DNA from: Chitinophagaceae bacterium
Lineage (GTDB): Bacteria > Bacteroidota > Bacteroidia > Chitinophagales > Chitinophagaceae
Length of the DNA stretch: 64,000 nucleotides
Reading direction: 5' to 3'
NCBI GenBank assembly: GCA_004028795.1
Contig: SAIW01000010.1
Coordinates: forward strand, 1 to 64,000
In this document: one piece after another, positions 35,237-44,040 of the stretch
How the letters are laid out: every line of letters begins with the position of its first letter
Numbering within the stretch: the stretch's first letter is position 1
Translations under genes and position numbers: made by a program
The notes under the pieces: generated by a model
Database searches by the model: none
The model's input: only the letters and a program-made list of their open reading frames with translations
What the model was told of the DNA's origin: nothing

Positions 35237-35265
35237 TTCATAAAAATACAATGTTGAAAAATAAA

Positions 35266-35297
35266 CTGCAAGTATAGACTACACTCTAAGGTTGCAG
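35266..35297. promoter_or_regulatory. Likely MerR operator in the divergent promoter
   Basis: CTGCAA and TTGCAG form the ends of a 32-bp imperfect palindrome with ACTACACTCTAAGG inside, resembling the ACCTTAGAGTG half-sites of MerR-family operators. It overlaps the -33 TTG of the SDR promoter. Confidence 0.55.
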
Positions 35298-35322
35298 GTT
35301 TATTGCTATGGCTATACTTTTG
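35292..35322 (+). promoter_or_regulatory. Promoter of the SDR gene
   Basis: TTG (35292-35294) and TACTTTTG (35315-35322) fit the Bacteroidota -33/-7 consensus with a 20-bp spacer. Transcription would start near 35329, which supports ATG 35341 over the ATG at 35308. Confidence 0.6.
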
Positions 35323-35340
35323 CAAAACAAATTATATGTA

Positions 35341-36120
35341 ATGGCAACAGCACTTATTACAGGAGCATCTAACGGAATAGGATTAGAATTAGCAAAAGTT
35401 CATGCTGCAAAAGGGGGAGATTTAGTTTTAGTAGCAAGAAATAAATGGAAGCTGGAGGAATTGAAAGCAGAATTAGAAAAACTATATAAAATTAAAGTTT
35501 ATGTAATTGGAAAAGACCTGTCTGCTATTGATGCAGCTCAGGAAGTGTACAACGAAACAACAGCCAACAATATTCAAATTGATTACTTAATTAATAATGC
35601 AGGCTTTGGCGACTTTGGAATGTTTGCAGAGACAGACTGGAATAAAGAATTACAGATGATAAATCTGAACATTACAACTTTAACCCAATTTACCAAGTTG
35701 TATTTGAAAGACATGATTAATCGCAGGAGTGGAAAAATTATGAATGTTGCTTCTACGGCTGCATTTCAGTCCGGCCCCACTATGGCAGTGTATTATGCAA
35801 CAAAAGCATATGTACTTAGTTTTTCTGAGGCAGTTGATAATGAAGTGAGGGATAAAGGCATTACAATTACTACACTTTGTCCGGGTGCAACCGAAAGCGG
35901 GTTTCAGGCTGCAGCAGCAATGGAAGAAAGTAATCTGGTTAAAGGCAGAAAACTACCCACATCAAAAGAAGTTGCAGCATACGGATATAAAGCAATGATG
36001 AAGGGAAAAACGGTTGCCATACACGGTTTAATGAATTGGATAATGGCAAACTCTGTTCGGTTTACACCAAGAGCATTAGTAGTTAAGATAACCCGTAAAA
36101 TTCAGGATAAAGCAAAATAA
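35341..36120 (+). CDS. Short-chain dehydrogenase/reductase
   Basis: 259 residues from ATG 35341. Classical SDR motifs: TGASNGIG (NADP site), NNAG in LINNAGFGDFG, catalytic Ser and Tyr-x3-Lys (YYATK) and PG motif 'LCPGATESGF'. It resembles YqjQ/DltE-like oxidoreductases acting on hydrophobic substrates. It is divergently transcribed from a MerR regulator and followed 1 bp later by a membrane gene, so the MerR protein probably controls both. Confidence 0.92.
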   Translation: MATALITGASNGIGLELAKVHAAKGGDLVLVARNKWKLEELKAELEKLYKIKVYVIGKDLSAIDAAQEVYNETTANNIQIDYLINNAGFGDFGMFAETDWNKELQMINLNITTLTQFTKLYLKDMINRRSGKIMNVASTAAFQSGPTMAVYYATKAYVLSFSEAVDNEVRDKGITITTLCPGATESGFQAAAAMEESNLVKGRKLPTSKEVAAYGYKAMMKGKTVAIHGLMNWIMANSVRFTPRALVVKITRKIQDKAK

Positions 36121-36121
36121 A

Positions 36122-36499
36122 ATGAGCAAAACAGCATTAACAATTCGCATTTATAGTTGCTATCTTTTCTTAATGGGTGCAGGCATGGTGCTGATTCCCA
36201 ATACACTCCTGACTATTTTTCAGTTCGCTGAAACTAAAGAGATATGGATAAGAATGCTGGGGCTGTTCACTTTTACAACAGGTATTTATTATTTCTATTC
36301 CTCTTTACATAATCAACAGGCATTTTATAAAGCTACTATTGCAGGCAGGTTATTCTTCTTTACAATAACAGTTGTTTTTGTATTTGTCTTTCATCAATCT
36401 TACATGTTGGCATTAATAGGCAGTATAGATTTTTTGGGTGCTTTATGGACGTATGTAACAATTAAGCAAACAAAGAAAATTAATGAGCATATTTCTTAA
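36122..36499 (+). CDS. Four-helix membrane protein
   Basis: 125 residues with four hydrophobic helices (about 7-28, 43-60, 70-90, 92-110). It starts one base after the SDR stop, so it is cotranscribed. No enzyme motif is visible; conserved polar residues are few. Confidence 0.75.
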   Translation: MSKTALTIRIYSCYLFLMGAGMVLIPNTLLTIFQFAETKEIWIRMLGLFTFTTGIYYFYSSLHNQQAFYKATIAGRLFFFTITVVFVFVFHQSYMLALIGSIDFLGALWTYVTIKQTKKINEHIS

Positions 36500-36583
36500 A
36501 CAGCTTACTAAAACCAATCTTATACATTGCTTACAGCCAAACTTTATTAATCGCAGCATAACTTTAACGGGCAATTAATATTC

Positions 36584-37018
36584 ATGCATATTAACATCAT
36601 AACCACTCCCCTGCAATTAACCATTCATGGCTTTGGCGGTATTGCTGTAAATCATTGCTATGCACATACTGCTTTTGAGTTAAGTGGTAGAATGTGGCAG
36701 CTTATTAAAGCCTTTAATATTCCCAATAAAGGAAAGAATATATGGGTGTATGAAAGCCATCATGCTGTGTTTGCAGGTGTTGAATTAGAGCAGGAAAACA
36801 ATGTTACCATCTTAGAAAAGAAAACCATTTGCTTAAATAAATATGCTTATTATAAACATACCGGTGCTTACAGTTTATTAAAACAAACCACACAATCCAT
36901 TATACAAGAACTGAAAGCTTCAGGCTACCAGGTTATATTACCCAACATAGAAATCTATGGTCATTGGACGAATGATGAAAGCCAATTAGAAAAAGAATTA
37001 TTGTTTGCTTTGCAATAG
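36584..37018 (+). CDS. GyrI-like/AraC effector-binding domain protein
   Basis: 144 residues. The pattern 'WQLIKAFNIPNKGKNIWVYESHHAVFAGVEL' and 'KYAYYKHTGAYSLLKQTTQSII' plus the ending 'PNIEIYGHWTND' fit the stand-alone SHS2/GyrI-like small-molecule-binding domain. No DNA-binding domain is fused. Ligand not predicted. Confidence 0.75.
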   Translation: MHINIITTPLQLTIHGFGGIAVNHCYAHTAFELSGRMWQLIKAFNIPNKGKNIWVYESHHAVFAGVELEQENNVTILEKKTICLNKYAYYKHTGAYSLLKQTTQSIIQELKASGYQVILPNIEIYGHWTNDESQLEKELLFALQ

Positions 37019-37084
37019 CATATTCATCATTACCTGCATAATAACTACCCTCCTGCTTTTACATTTGCAGTATAATTATTTATT

Positions 37085-37762
37085 GTGCAACAGATACTTG
37101 ATAACCCCATTTACCATGCTTTGCAAACAGGCAACAGCAGTTTTGCAGCAGGCACTATACAAGCAAACTATATATCACCTGATATCGGTTTGTTTGCAGG
37201 CTTACAACACAATACAGCAGCCGATTTACGGGCTTTATATGATTTGCTTCCTTCAAAAAGATTAGCTATTTTATTTACACCAAATCCAATTGATATATCA
37301 GACCAATGGGATATAAAGATGCAGCGGCCTTTATTACAAATGGTTTATGAGCAGGAGAAAAAGTTTCAACCGAACACACAGGCTATCGTTGATTTAACTG
37401 AAGAACATATACCGGCAATGCTGGAGTTAACTAAGTTAACGAATCCCGGTCCTTTCTTTCAGCGAACCATTGATTTCGGTAATTATAAAGGCATCTTTCA
37501 AAACAATCAATTAGTTGCTATGATTGGTCAACGCTTACAGCCTTACAATTATGTTGAAGTAAGTGCTGTTTGTACCCATACTGATTTTGCGGGTAGAGGT
37601 TATGCAACTCAATTATTGCAACTGCAAATTAATATGATTCAAACGGTGGGTAAAACTCCCTTTCTACATGTATATCCCGAAAACCCTGCCTGTAAATTGT
37701 ATGAGAAAACAGGCTTTGTTGAAAGAAAAGAAATGATGGTTTATTTAATTGAAAAAAAGTAA
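37085..37762 (+). CDS. GNAT-family N-acetyltransferase
   Basis: 225 residues, starting at GTG 37085. The C-terminal half has a GNAT fold: 'YNYVEVSAVCTHTDFAGRGYATQLLQLQI' (acetyl-CoA R/Q-x2-G-x-G/A loop as AGRGYAT) and 'FLHVYPENPACKLYEKTGFVERKEMMVY'. The N-terminal part is the extended region found in FR47-type proteins. Substrate unknown. Confidence 0.85.
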   Translation: MQQILDNPIYHALQTGNSSFAAGTIQANYISPDIGLFAGLQHNTAADLRALYDLLPSKRLAILFTPNPIDISDQWDIKMQRPLLQMVYEQEKKFQPNTQAIVDLTEEHIPAMLELTKLTNPGPFFQRTIDFGNYKGIFQNNQLVAMIGQRLQPYNYVEVSAVCTHTDFAGRGYATQLLQLQINMIQTVGKTPFLHVYPENPACKLYEKTGFVERKEMMVYLIEKK

Positions 37763-37887
37763 TAATTATTGATAACGATTGCATTCATTATTTCATAATG
37801 ATGCTTATAAAGCCACAGCAAATTATTAATGCAGCTTAGTAGTTAAATCAACCAAACAGAAGTGAAAAAAACGTTTGTTTACCTGCT

Positions 37888-38112
37888 TTACACTTTTTCA
37901 CCATACTTTCTGGCAATATTTTTCCAGTATTCCAATCCTTGGGGAGTTTTACCTAAATGTACTGCCTGAAAAGAATTATATAAACTCCCGGCGGTATCAT
38001 TTAATACTGTATCCACTAATTCAGGCCATTGGCTTTTTACATTATCGTAGGCTTGTGTTCTTTCAGGCTCACTCATTGTATCATACCATTCTCGTACTTT
38101 TTTCTGTGGCAT
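37888..38112 (-). CDS. Small protein downstream of a hypothetical gene
   Basis: 74 residues from ATG 38112 (MPQKKVREWYDTM); the frame is open further up inside the next gene. Acidic-basic mix, no membrane helix. It starts 16 bp after the stop of the 229-residue gene and so is probably its operon partner. No family recognised. Confidence 0.55.
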   Translation of the reverse strand: MPQKKVREWYDTMSEPERTQAYDNVKSQWPELVDTVLNDTAGSLYNSFQAVHLGKTPQGLEYWKNIARKYGEKV

Positions 38113-38128
38113 AATAAAAAATTTATTT

Positions 38129-38818
38129 TTAATATAAATGTGTAAAGCTTCCTCCCATTGCAACCCGCTTAACATCATCTTTTTCAATATCATTCCTGTC
38201 TGCAACGTATACTGCAAAATCATAAATTAACCAGGCATCGCTTGGGTGAGTAGGTTTTGTAAATAGCCTTTTAAAATCATCATCTAATATATAAATATCA
38301 AAAGTGGGGAATTTACCATTTTGCGTTGAAAATGCATCTAAAGAATTAGTTATGTATCTGGTAAGTCTTTGCTTCACTAAAACCCTACTTTCACCACTTG
38401 CTAAAAAAAGCCCGGCTCTATTATAAACTGCCTTTAAATCTTCTATGCCAAATGCATGAATATTTTCTATTAATAAAGGGGTAAGATATTTTAAGAATTG
38501 ATTTAAATTCGTTACATCCATCTTTTCAGTAAACTGGTATAAACTTATAAATTTTGCACGTAACTCCTCGGCAGCTTTTTGCAGATTCTTTTTAAGTAAA
38601 TAATCATAAATAAGCTGACTGGTTTTTACATACTCCTCCTCGTTTATTCCCTGATTAGCAATACCATTAGCTATTTTAAGTAATAACTTGGATAGTAATC
38701 CCATATCTTTAAAATAGTCTTTTTCAATAGCTAATACGTAATACCCCCATTTGTCAGATTTGTTAATCGCCTGTAGCTTATAAGCTCCCAAATCAAATAT
38801 TGTATCCCAAAAGGCCAT
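38129..38818 (-). CDS. Hypothetical soluble protein
   Basis: 229 residues, predicted mostly helical, starting MAFWDTIFDLGAYKLQ. It has no signal peptide or membrane helix and ends in GGSFTHLY. I do not recognise a family. The small downstream gene and tidy gaps support it being a real gene. Confidence 0.65.
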   Translation of the reverse strand: MAFWDTIFDLGAYKLQAINKSDKWGYYVLAIEKDYFKDMGLLSKLLLKIANGIANQGINEEEYVKTSQLIYDYLLKKNLQKAAEELRAKFISLYQFTEKMDVTNLNQFLKYLTPLLIENIHAFGIEDLKAVYNRAGLFLASGESRVLVKQRLTRYITNSLDAFSTQNGKFPTFDIYILDDDFKRLFTKPTHPSDAWLIYDFAVYVADRNDIEKDDVKRVAMGGSFTHLY

Positions 38819-39004
38819 ATGTATCGGGTTAAAGGTTTAAATTGAAAAGGTATAAACTGAAAACGGGAAATAAAAGGCTTTAATGATAATTTAATCAGGT
38901 TATTTTACAATAGCAGTCAGCAGCTAATTTATTCAGTGTATTATACTTGGTATATTGTTTATCATTATTTCTGTATTAAAATGATATTGACATTTATTAT
39001 TTAT

Positions 39005-39039
39005 AAAAAAGCCTGCAGTGCATTAAAACACTACAGGCT
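39005..39039 (-). terminator. Terminator of the lipase gene
   Basis: Read on the - strand, AGCCTGTAGTG and CACTGCAGGCT pair and are followed by a T-run. It lies 60 bp after the lipase stop. Confidence 0.8.
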
Positions 39040-39098
39040 GGTTATATTCTTAGAATTAAGAAACTTAACTTCAGTTTTAATCTATTCAAATATATATT

Positions 39099-40565
39099 TT
39101 ACAACCGCCAGGCTCTTCTGTAAATAGCTACGTTTAACAAGGTATAAGGGTCTATATCTGTTTTATTAGCTATCGCTTGTTCAGCCAAATTCTTAAAACC
39201 ACTATCAAAGTCGTTTTTTAACCCGCATATATTAACCAGACTTTGAGGGTTTATTTCAATCTGATGCTTTAAATACTCATGAATTTGTTTCATTTGAAAC
39301 TCATATGAATAAGCCTCCACATGTTGTGCAGCCATTTCAGGTAAAAAAGCACTATCAACTACTTTAGCTACTTTGCCTTTTGTTATTATATGCAATAACG
39401 TTAATAAATAATTTTCACTGGTGTCATGTGCTACATCGATATAGTAATTAGTTGTTTGGGTATTAGCAGCAGCCCCCATGAAAAATTGCCCACCATTACA
39501 AATAGGCGTATAAGATGTTTTTGATGCTCTCTTCTTAGCAAAATCAACTAAGGCATTAATATAAGGAGGAGTTACCATAGGATAAAAAGGAGTAGGTTGC
39601 TTTGCAAGAGGATTACAATGCAAATAAGTCGAATCATAAAATACACTACCACCTTGTAGAGAGTAAATACCACCAGATCCGTTGTTCGATTGAATAAGGC
39701 TTAGATTGGAAGGATTCCATGCATGTGGAATAATATCAAAATTATTCCAGATTCTTACTGTATGAGTTTGTAAAACACTATCATAATATTTCGCAAACAA
39801 ACTATCACCCGGAGTTGCACCTGCTGTTGACAAACAATAAATACGTGAATTTATTGACTTACCGACAGTATTATTTTGTAAGTATAAAGCCAACGCAGGA
39901 GATAAAGCTCCACCTAAACTATGTCCTGTAACAATAATATTAGTACTGTCATTACACCCACTTAACATTTCACTAATACCCGTAGTACCTTGCAAATCTT
40001 TTAAACTAGTTAAATAAGTAAGTCCAATACTGGTACCGTTAGAAATTACTCCGTGAGCAGGGATGCCTTTTTTCCATGCAACTGTTTTATTAACACTGAA
40101 ATCTAAAGTTTTCCAAGCATAAGTACAATTGGGGTTCGTTGCCTGTATAGCTAAAACAAAGGTGTTTGTGCTTTTATTTTGAAATATGGTCATAGAAACG
40201 GCAGAAACAAAATAATCTGCTTTATGCTGCAGCGGTAGTATAATACCACTTCGTTTAACTATTACTCCCGGACCCCAAAAAACAGTCCAATTATTCAATG
40301 TCAGTTTTGTACTGCTACTTGTATTGTCGACCGCATTTTGTAAGCAATTATTGATAATAGGTATCGAATAATTAACTATTTTTTTCACAGATCCAAACTC
40401 AATGATATTACCCACTGTTTGTGCCGGCACATTCGACAACATTGATAAACAATACACTTCCCGCTGGCTGGTATTGGCAGGCAGGTTGCCGTTCTGTGCC
40501 AGGCTTTGGCCTGCAATAAGCATAAAAATTAAATACATGGATGTAAGCTGCTTGAGGTTACGCAT
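39099..40565 (-). CDS. Secreted class 3-type lipase
   Basis: 488 residues. Signal peptide ending AGQSLAQ (residue 24). The nucleophile elbow is GHSLGG with Ser216, followed by helix 'GALSPALALYLQ', as in fungal-type lipase_3 enzymes; 'DIIPHAWNP' holds a candidate acid and 'PTPFYPM' region follows. Secretion to the periplasm or outside is expected. It stands alone with its own terminator. Confidence 0.88.
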   Translation of the reverse strand: MRNLKQLTSMYLIFMLIAGQSLAQNGNLPANTSQREVYCLSMLSNVPAQTVGNIIEFGSVKKIVNYSIPIINNCLQNAVDNTSSSTKLTLNNWTVFWGPGVIVKRSGIILPLQHKADYFVSAVSMTIFQNKSTNTFVLAIQATNPNCTYAWKTLDFSVNKTVAWKKGIPAHGVISNGTSIGLTYLTSLKDLQGTTGISEMLSGCNDSTNIIVTGHSLGGALSPALALYLQNNTVGKSINSRIYCLSTAGATPGDSLFAKYYDSVLQTHTVRIWNNFDIIPHAWNPSNLSLIQSNNGSGGIYSLQGGSVFYDSTYLHCNPLAKQPTPFYPMVTPPYINALVDFAKKRASKTSYTPICNGGQFFMGAAANTQTTNYYIDVAHDTSENYLLTLLHIITKGKVAKVVDSAFLPEMAAQHVEAYSYEFQMKQIHEYLKHQIEINPQSLVNICGLKNDFDSGFKNLAEQAIANKTDIDPYTLLNVAIYRRAWRL

Positions 40566-40796
40566 AACTACTTGATGTTTAGGTTAAAAAAATTAAAGTG
40601 TTAAACAGTTAGAATAATCTGATAAATTAATTATTAGATGCCTAATGTATACACTTAAAATTATATTTACAAGAGGGTAAGCCCTCTATTTTGCAAAAAC
40701 CTATTTTAAATTTATGTAAACAGCAATAAGCTAAAATTTTTTATTGCATCACATATCTGCTTTTTCCTTACTAAACGCTGTCTCCTATTTTCTTAC
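40566..40796. other. Gap without a gene, one hairpin
   Basis: AT-rich. The only structure I see is AGAGGG-4-CCCTCT at 40672-40687. Confidence 0.4.
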
Positions 40797-40824
40797 AATA
40801 AAAAAGAGCCCCAATAAGGCCCTT
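40797..40824 (-). terminator. Terminator of the RRM gene
   Basis: On the - strand, AAGGGCC and GGCTCTT pair (one wobble) and run into a T-tract, 42 bp after the RRM stop. Confidence 0.65.
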
Positions 40825-40865
40825 CTTTTCATGCAAAACTTGTATTTATTAAACAGATAATTATA

Positions 40866-41141
40866 TTACCAAAGTCTGCTTTTGCTAAAGCCGTTTTCTT
40901 TTCTTTCTTTGGCAATATCTACATTCATAGCCCTGCCAAGTAACTCCTTCTGGTTTAACCCTGCCATTGCTTCTCTGGCTTCGCCGATAACATCCATTTC
41001 TACAAAACCAAAACCACGGCTGCGACCTGTTTCTCTGTCATTAATAATTTTTACAGAATTTACTGTACCGAATTGGCTGAATACATTGCTTAAGTCTTCT
41101 TCTGTTGTTTGAAAACTCAAATTGCTTACATACATGTTCAT
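40866..41141 (-). CDS. RRM-domain RNA-binding protein
   Basis: 91 residues, a single RNA recognition motif: RNP2 MYVSNLSF near the start and RNP1 RGFGFVEM around residues 41-49. The short basic tail ends NGFSKSRLW. Such single-RRM proteins in Bacteroidota bind RNA at low temperature or in stress; specific targets unknown. Confidence 0.92.
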   Translation of the reverse strand: MNMYVSNLSFQTTEEDLSNVFSQFGTVNSVKIINDRETGRSRGFGFVEMDVIGEAREAMAGLNQKELLGRAMNVDIAKERKENGFSKSRLW

Positions 41142-41543
41142 AATAAAACATTTTAATAATTAAATAAAATCGGTCAAAAAAAGAGGCAACAGCAAAGAGT
41201 ATGAAGAGAAAAAGAATTACTGAAATTGAATGCGAAAATTAGAGTAACTGTTAATACGGGTCAGGAACTTAATTGATGAAGTGTATTTTTTAACACATAG
41301 TAAAACTAAGCTATTAATTCCGTAACACAGGTTTTATTTTAAAATAAAAGCAGCAACACCAATAATAAACAGTATATTTGCAGCAACACAATGCTACTAT
41401 AAAAGCCTCTCTGTATACCTTTCTTATATCAATTATCTGTAAGCCTCATCAGTAATAAAGGCAATTGTTTATATCGGTCATGTTTTTATCAGTACTATTT
41501 TGTTACTGTACAGTATTTATTTGATAATTAAAATGTAATTAAC
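41142..41543. other. 400-bp gap between RRM and cold-shock genes
   Basis: AT-rich divergent region. TATATTTG at 41373-41380 fits a -7 element for the rightward genes, which would give a ~165-nt leader. No TTG is found at the expected spacing. The palindrome TTATTTTAAAATAA lies at 41336. Confidence 0.35.
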
Positions 41544-41792
41544 ATGCAGGTTGAAACTATTGAAAAATATGTAGAAAATAAAGAAAGAGCCAACAGCTTT
41601 ATTACCATTTCTTTTAAAGACCGTAATAATATTAAAGGAAAATTTATCAGACAGGCTGATTATGAAGAACTAAAAAGTAAAAACCTTTGGCGTATTGTAA
41701 CGGCTAATCACTTTGATAATTGGGCAGATACAGCTAATAACGATTTTGTACGCATTTTTAACGGTACTTCTTTTCAAAAACTATCTGATTAA
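41544..41792 (+). CDS. Small soluble protein next to a cold-shock gene
   Basis: 82 residues, with 'RANSFITISFKDRNNIKGKFIRQADYEELKSKNLWRIV' suggesting a small OB- or SH3-like beta fold; it resembles short Bacteroidota proteins annotated only as hypothetical. Starts 27 bp upstream of the cold-shock gene and is probably cotranscribed. Confidence 0.65.
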   Translation: MQVETIEKYVENKERANSFITISFKDRNNIKGKFIRQADYEELKSKNLWRIVTANHFDNWADTANNDFVRIFNGTSFQKLSD

Positions 41793-41818
41793 TTCTTAAA
41801 CCAACCCTGTTATTCCAT

Positions 41819-42265
41819 ATGGCACAAACCTGGCAAAAAAAAGAAAGAGAGCAAAAAAAACAACAACATAAAAAAGTTAAAGAAGAAAAACGTTTAGAAC
41901 GCAAGAAACAAAGTGCCGAAAACGGCAACGCCGCAATGGTAATGGCTTATGTTGATGAAAACGGCAATCTATCTGCTACCCCGCCGGACTATACCAAAAG
42001 AAAAAAGATTAATAGTGAAGATATTCAGATAGGTGTACCCAAACAGAGCGACCTTACCGAAGAAACAGTACATACAGGTATTGTTATACGCTTTAATGAA
42101 GCAAAGGGCTATGGTTTTATAAAAGATACGCAAACACAACAGGAATATTTTGTACATATCAACAGCATGCAGGATAATATTAAAGAAAAAGCTGCTGTAA
42201 GTTTTGCTGTAGAAAAAAGCCCTAAGGGCTTAGCAGCCGTTAATGTGGCTTTATTAAAGCTCTGA
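41819..42265 (+). CDS. Cold-shock domain protein with basic N-terminal extension
   Basis: 148 residues. The first ~40 residues are a lysine/glutamate-rich helix (KKEREQKKQQHKKVKEEKR), then a linker, then a cold-shock domain at ~82-148 with RNP1 KGYGFIKD and RNP2 YFVHI. Stand-alone Csp proteins are ~70 residues, so the N-terminal half is an addition, common in Bacteroidota. RNA chaperone role inferred from family. Confidence 0.9.
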   Translation: MAQTWQKKEREQKKQQHKKVKEEKRLERKKQSAENGNAAMVMAYVDENGNLSATPPDYTKRKKINSEDIQIGVPKQSDLTEETVHTGIVIRFNEAKGYGFIKDTQTQQEYFVHINSMQDNIKEKAAVSFAVEKSPKGLAAVNVALLKL

Positions 42266-42350
42266 TGGTTGCTTTATTATTAGTAGTAACCAATATTATT
42301 GTGTTTATACACTGCAACTACATAGTTGTAATTTCAGTGTATTGGATGAT

Positions 42351-42956
42351 AACTTATCATATCTTACTTATCTATTGACCATAGACCATAGTCCATAGAC
42401 AATCACAACATCAATCGTCATTTGGTACAAAGTACTTCTTTGGAGAATGTTCACCGAATCAATCGGGGTAAGCTTTGATAAAAAGTACGTAAAGAAAAAT
42501 ATTCACTCTTACTTTCCTTTCTTTTTCCTTGATGAAAAAGAAACAAAAAATCAAGAAAAAATGAAATTCAGCACATTTTTTCATTGTTCGCTATTAAGCT
42601 TTATTACTACTGAGAGCTGAGCTTTGGTATTTCAATGCTATTGTAAACTGTTGTTGCAATTTCAGTAGTGCAAATCTCATTACAGAGGTTATTAATTGAA
42701 ATTATATCGTTGAAGCCTCAGAAGTACAAAAGCTCAATCAAGGCGTATCAGGAAAATGTGCTGAACTTCATTTTCCTGTGGCTTTTTTTGGTACTTTTTT
42801 TTCCACAAAAAAAAGTACGTAAAGAAATTAATTATGCTATAGCACTACTTTATTTACAGCTTCAGTATGTCAACTAATAACTTATCATAATATTTATCTA
42901 TCGATTATTAACTATCAACAATCACAACATCAATAGTCATTTCGTACAAAGTACTC
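42351..42956. repeat. Pair of direct repeats carrying heptamer family B
   Basis: Units near 42351-42436 and 42879-42956 share AACTTATCAT, a heptamer run, then CAATCACAACATCAAT and GTACAAAGTACT. Heptamers in unit 1: CTATTGA CCATAGA CCATAGT CCATAGA (42372-42399); in unit 2: CTATCGA TTATTAA CTATCAA (42898-42918). Confidence 0.7.
42560..42772. repeat. Long interrupted inverted repeat
   Basis: AATGAAATTCAGCACATTTT (from 42560) pairs with AAAATGTGCTGAACTTCATT (to 42772) with one or two mismatches, enclosing ~170 bp without a gene. Outside the arms, CTTTTTC/poly-T and AAAAGTACGTAAAGAAA occur on both sides (42480 and 42813). It may be a non-autonomous mobile repeat. Confidence 0.6.
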
Positions 42957-43073
42957 CATTGAAGAAGGCCCCGCCTGAAATTGGCTTTGCCATCACAAAC
43001 ACAAAAATCTTATAACATTGATGTTTGTAAATCTCATTTACACATACATTCAACTACATATTCGCATTTCTTT

Positions 43074-43122
43074 CCAACTATGGACTATGGACTATCGACC
43101 GTGGACTATCGACCACTAATCA
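43074..43122. repeat. Degenerate heptamer repeat, family B, opposite orientation
   Basis: Seven units, CCAACTA TGGACTA TGGACTA TCGACCG TGGACTA TCGACCA CTAATCA. TGGACTA is the reverse complement of TAGTCCA seen at 42372-42399, so the same family occurs in both orientations 0.7 kb apart. Confidence 0.85.
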
Positions 43123-43172
43123 TATAATTGTTCTTCATCAACGCCGCAGTGCAAGTAATAAAAATATCAAAT

Positions 43173-43235
43173 CAGAAACCGGAAACTTGCAACCCGCAAC
43201 TTGAAACTGGCAACCTGCAACTTGTAACCTGTAAC
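43173..43235. repeat. Degenerate heptamer repeat, family C
   Basis: Nine units in phase: CAGAAAC CGGAAAC TTGCAAC CCGCAAC TTGAAAC TGGCAAC CTGCAAC TTGTAAC CTGTAAC. The last three bases (AAC) are fixed while the first four vary. A short open frame across it is an artefact. Confidence 0.9.
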
Positions 43236-43365
43236 TCCCCACTTTCTATTCTCACTTACTATTTCTCCCCTTCTCTAACAATGCCTGTACATCTGCTTCT
43301 TTATACTATATTTTATGTTTTTAATGTAAATACCCCTTGCCAAATAGTGATAATCGATATTTTTA

Positions 43366-44040
43366 TTAAAAATCTATTTCCAATAAATGCCCATTTTCTT
43401 TGAGCCATTTTTTAGCTTTTAAATAATTAGGTACTTGTATTGAGAGTATATTCCAAAAACGTGGAGTATGATTGCTTTCCATCAAATGCACCAATTCGTG
43501 TGCTACCAAATACTCTAAAACATACATTGGTGCTTTGATAATTCGCCAATTGAATATGATATTGTTTGCCGGTGTGCAAGAACCCCAACGGTATTTCATT
43601 TCAGAGGTTTTGAACTCATTGTAAATAACTCCTAAGTTCTTTGCAAAATTGGTAGCTAACGGTTCAATTAACTTTAATGCTTGATGTAAGTACCATTGTT
43701 TGAATAAAGCATTTGCATTTGGTTGATTGGCTTTTGAAATTCTAAATCTTTGTTCAAACTCAATACCTTCAATTGCTTCATCAACCACTAATAGCCGGTA
43801 GTTTTTACCCAAGTACAATAAAGTTTCACCTGAAATAAATTCTTTGGTTTGTGAATCAACTGGGTACTTCTGTGTATGATTAATTTTTTCTTTTAACCAC
43901 TGTTTTTTTGATTGCAATACTTCTTCAATTTTTTGAGCAGAAGTATTCTCTGGGGCACGGACAATAATTTTCCTGTCACGTTCAACAGTGATGTTAAGCG
44001 TTTTGCGTTTACTATATTTTATTTCATATTCAAACTGCAT
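43366..44040 (-). CDS. YgjP/WLM-type metallopeptidase in the RM operon
   Basis: 224 residues. Zinc motif HELVH in YLVAHELVHLMESNHTPRFW with a downstream His/Phe-Trp, as in the YgjP (DUF45) family; 'MKYRWGSCTPANNIIFNWRI' is the other family hallmark. Its start overlaps the HsdR stop by one base, so it is the last gene of the type I operon. YgjP-like genes often accompany hsdR; the substrate is unknown. Confidence 0.9.
   Translation of the reverse strand: MQFEYEIKYSKRKTLNITVERDRKIIVRAPENTSAQKIEEVLQSKKQWLKEKINHTQKYPVDSQTKEFISGETLLYLGKNYRLLVVDEAIEGIEFEQRFRISKANQPNANALFKQWYLHQALKLIEPLATNFAKNLGVIYNEFKTSEMKYRWGSCTPANNIIFNWRIIKAPMYVLEYLVAHELVHLMESNHTPRFWNILSIQVPNYLKAKKWLKENGHLLEIDF

Noticed and set aside
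42668-42877. 69-codon frame in the repeat cluster
   Set aside because: It crosses the arm of the long inverted repeat and has no recognisable domain.
43128-43403. 91-codon frame on the + strand
   Set aside because: Most of it is a translation of the family C heptamer repeat.
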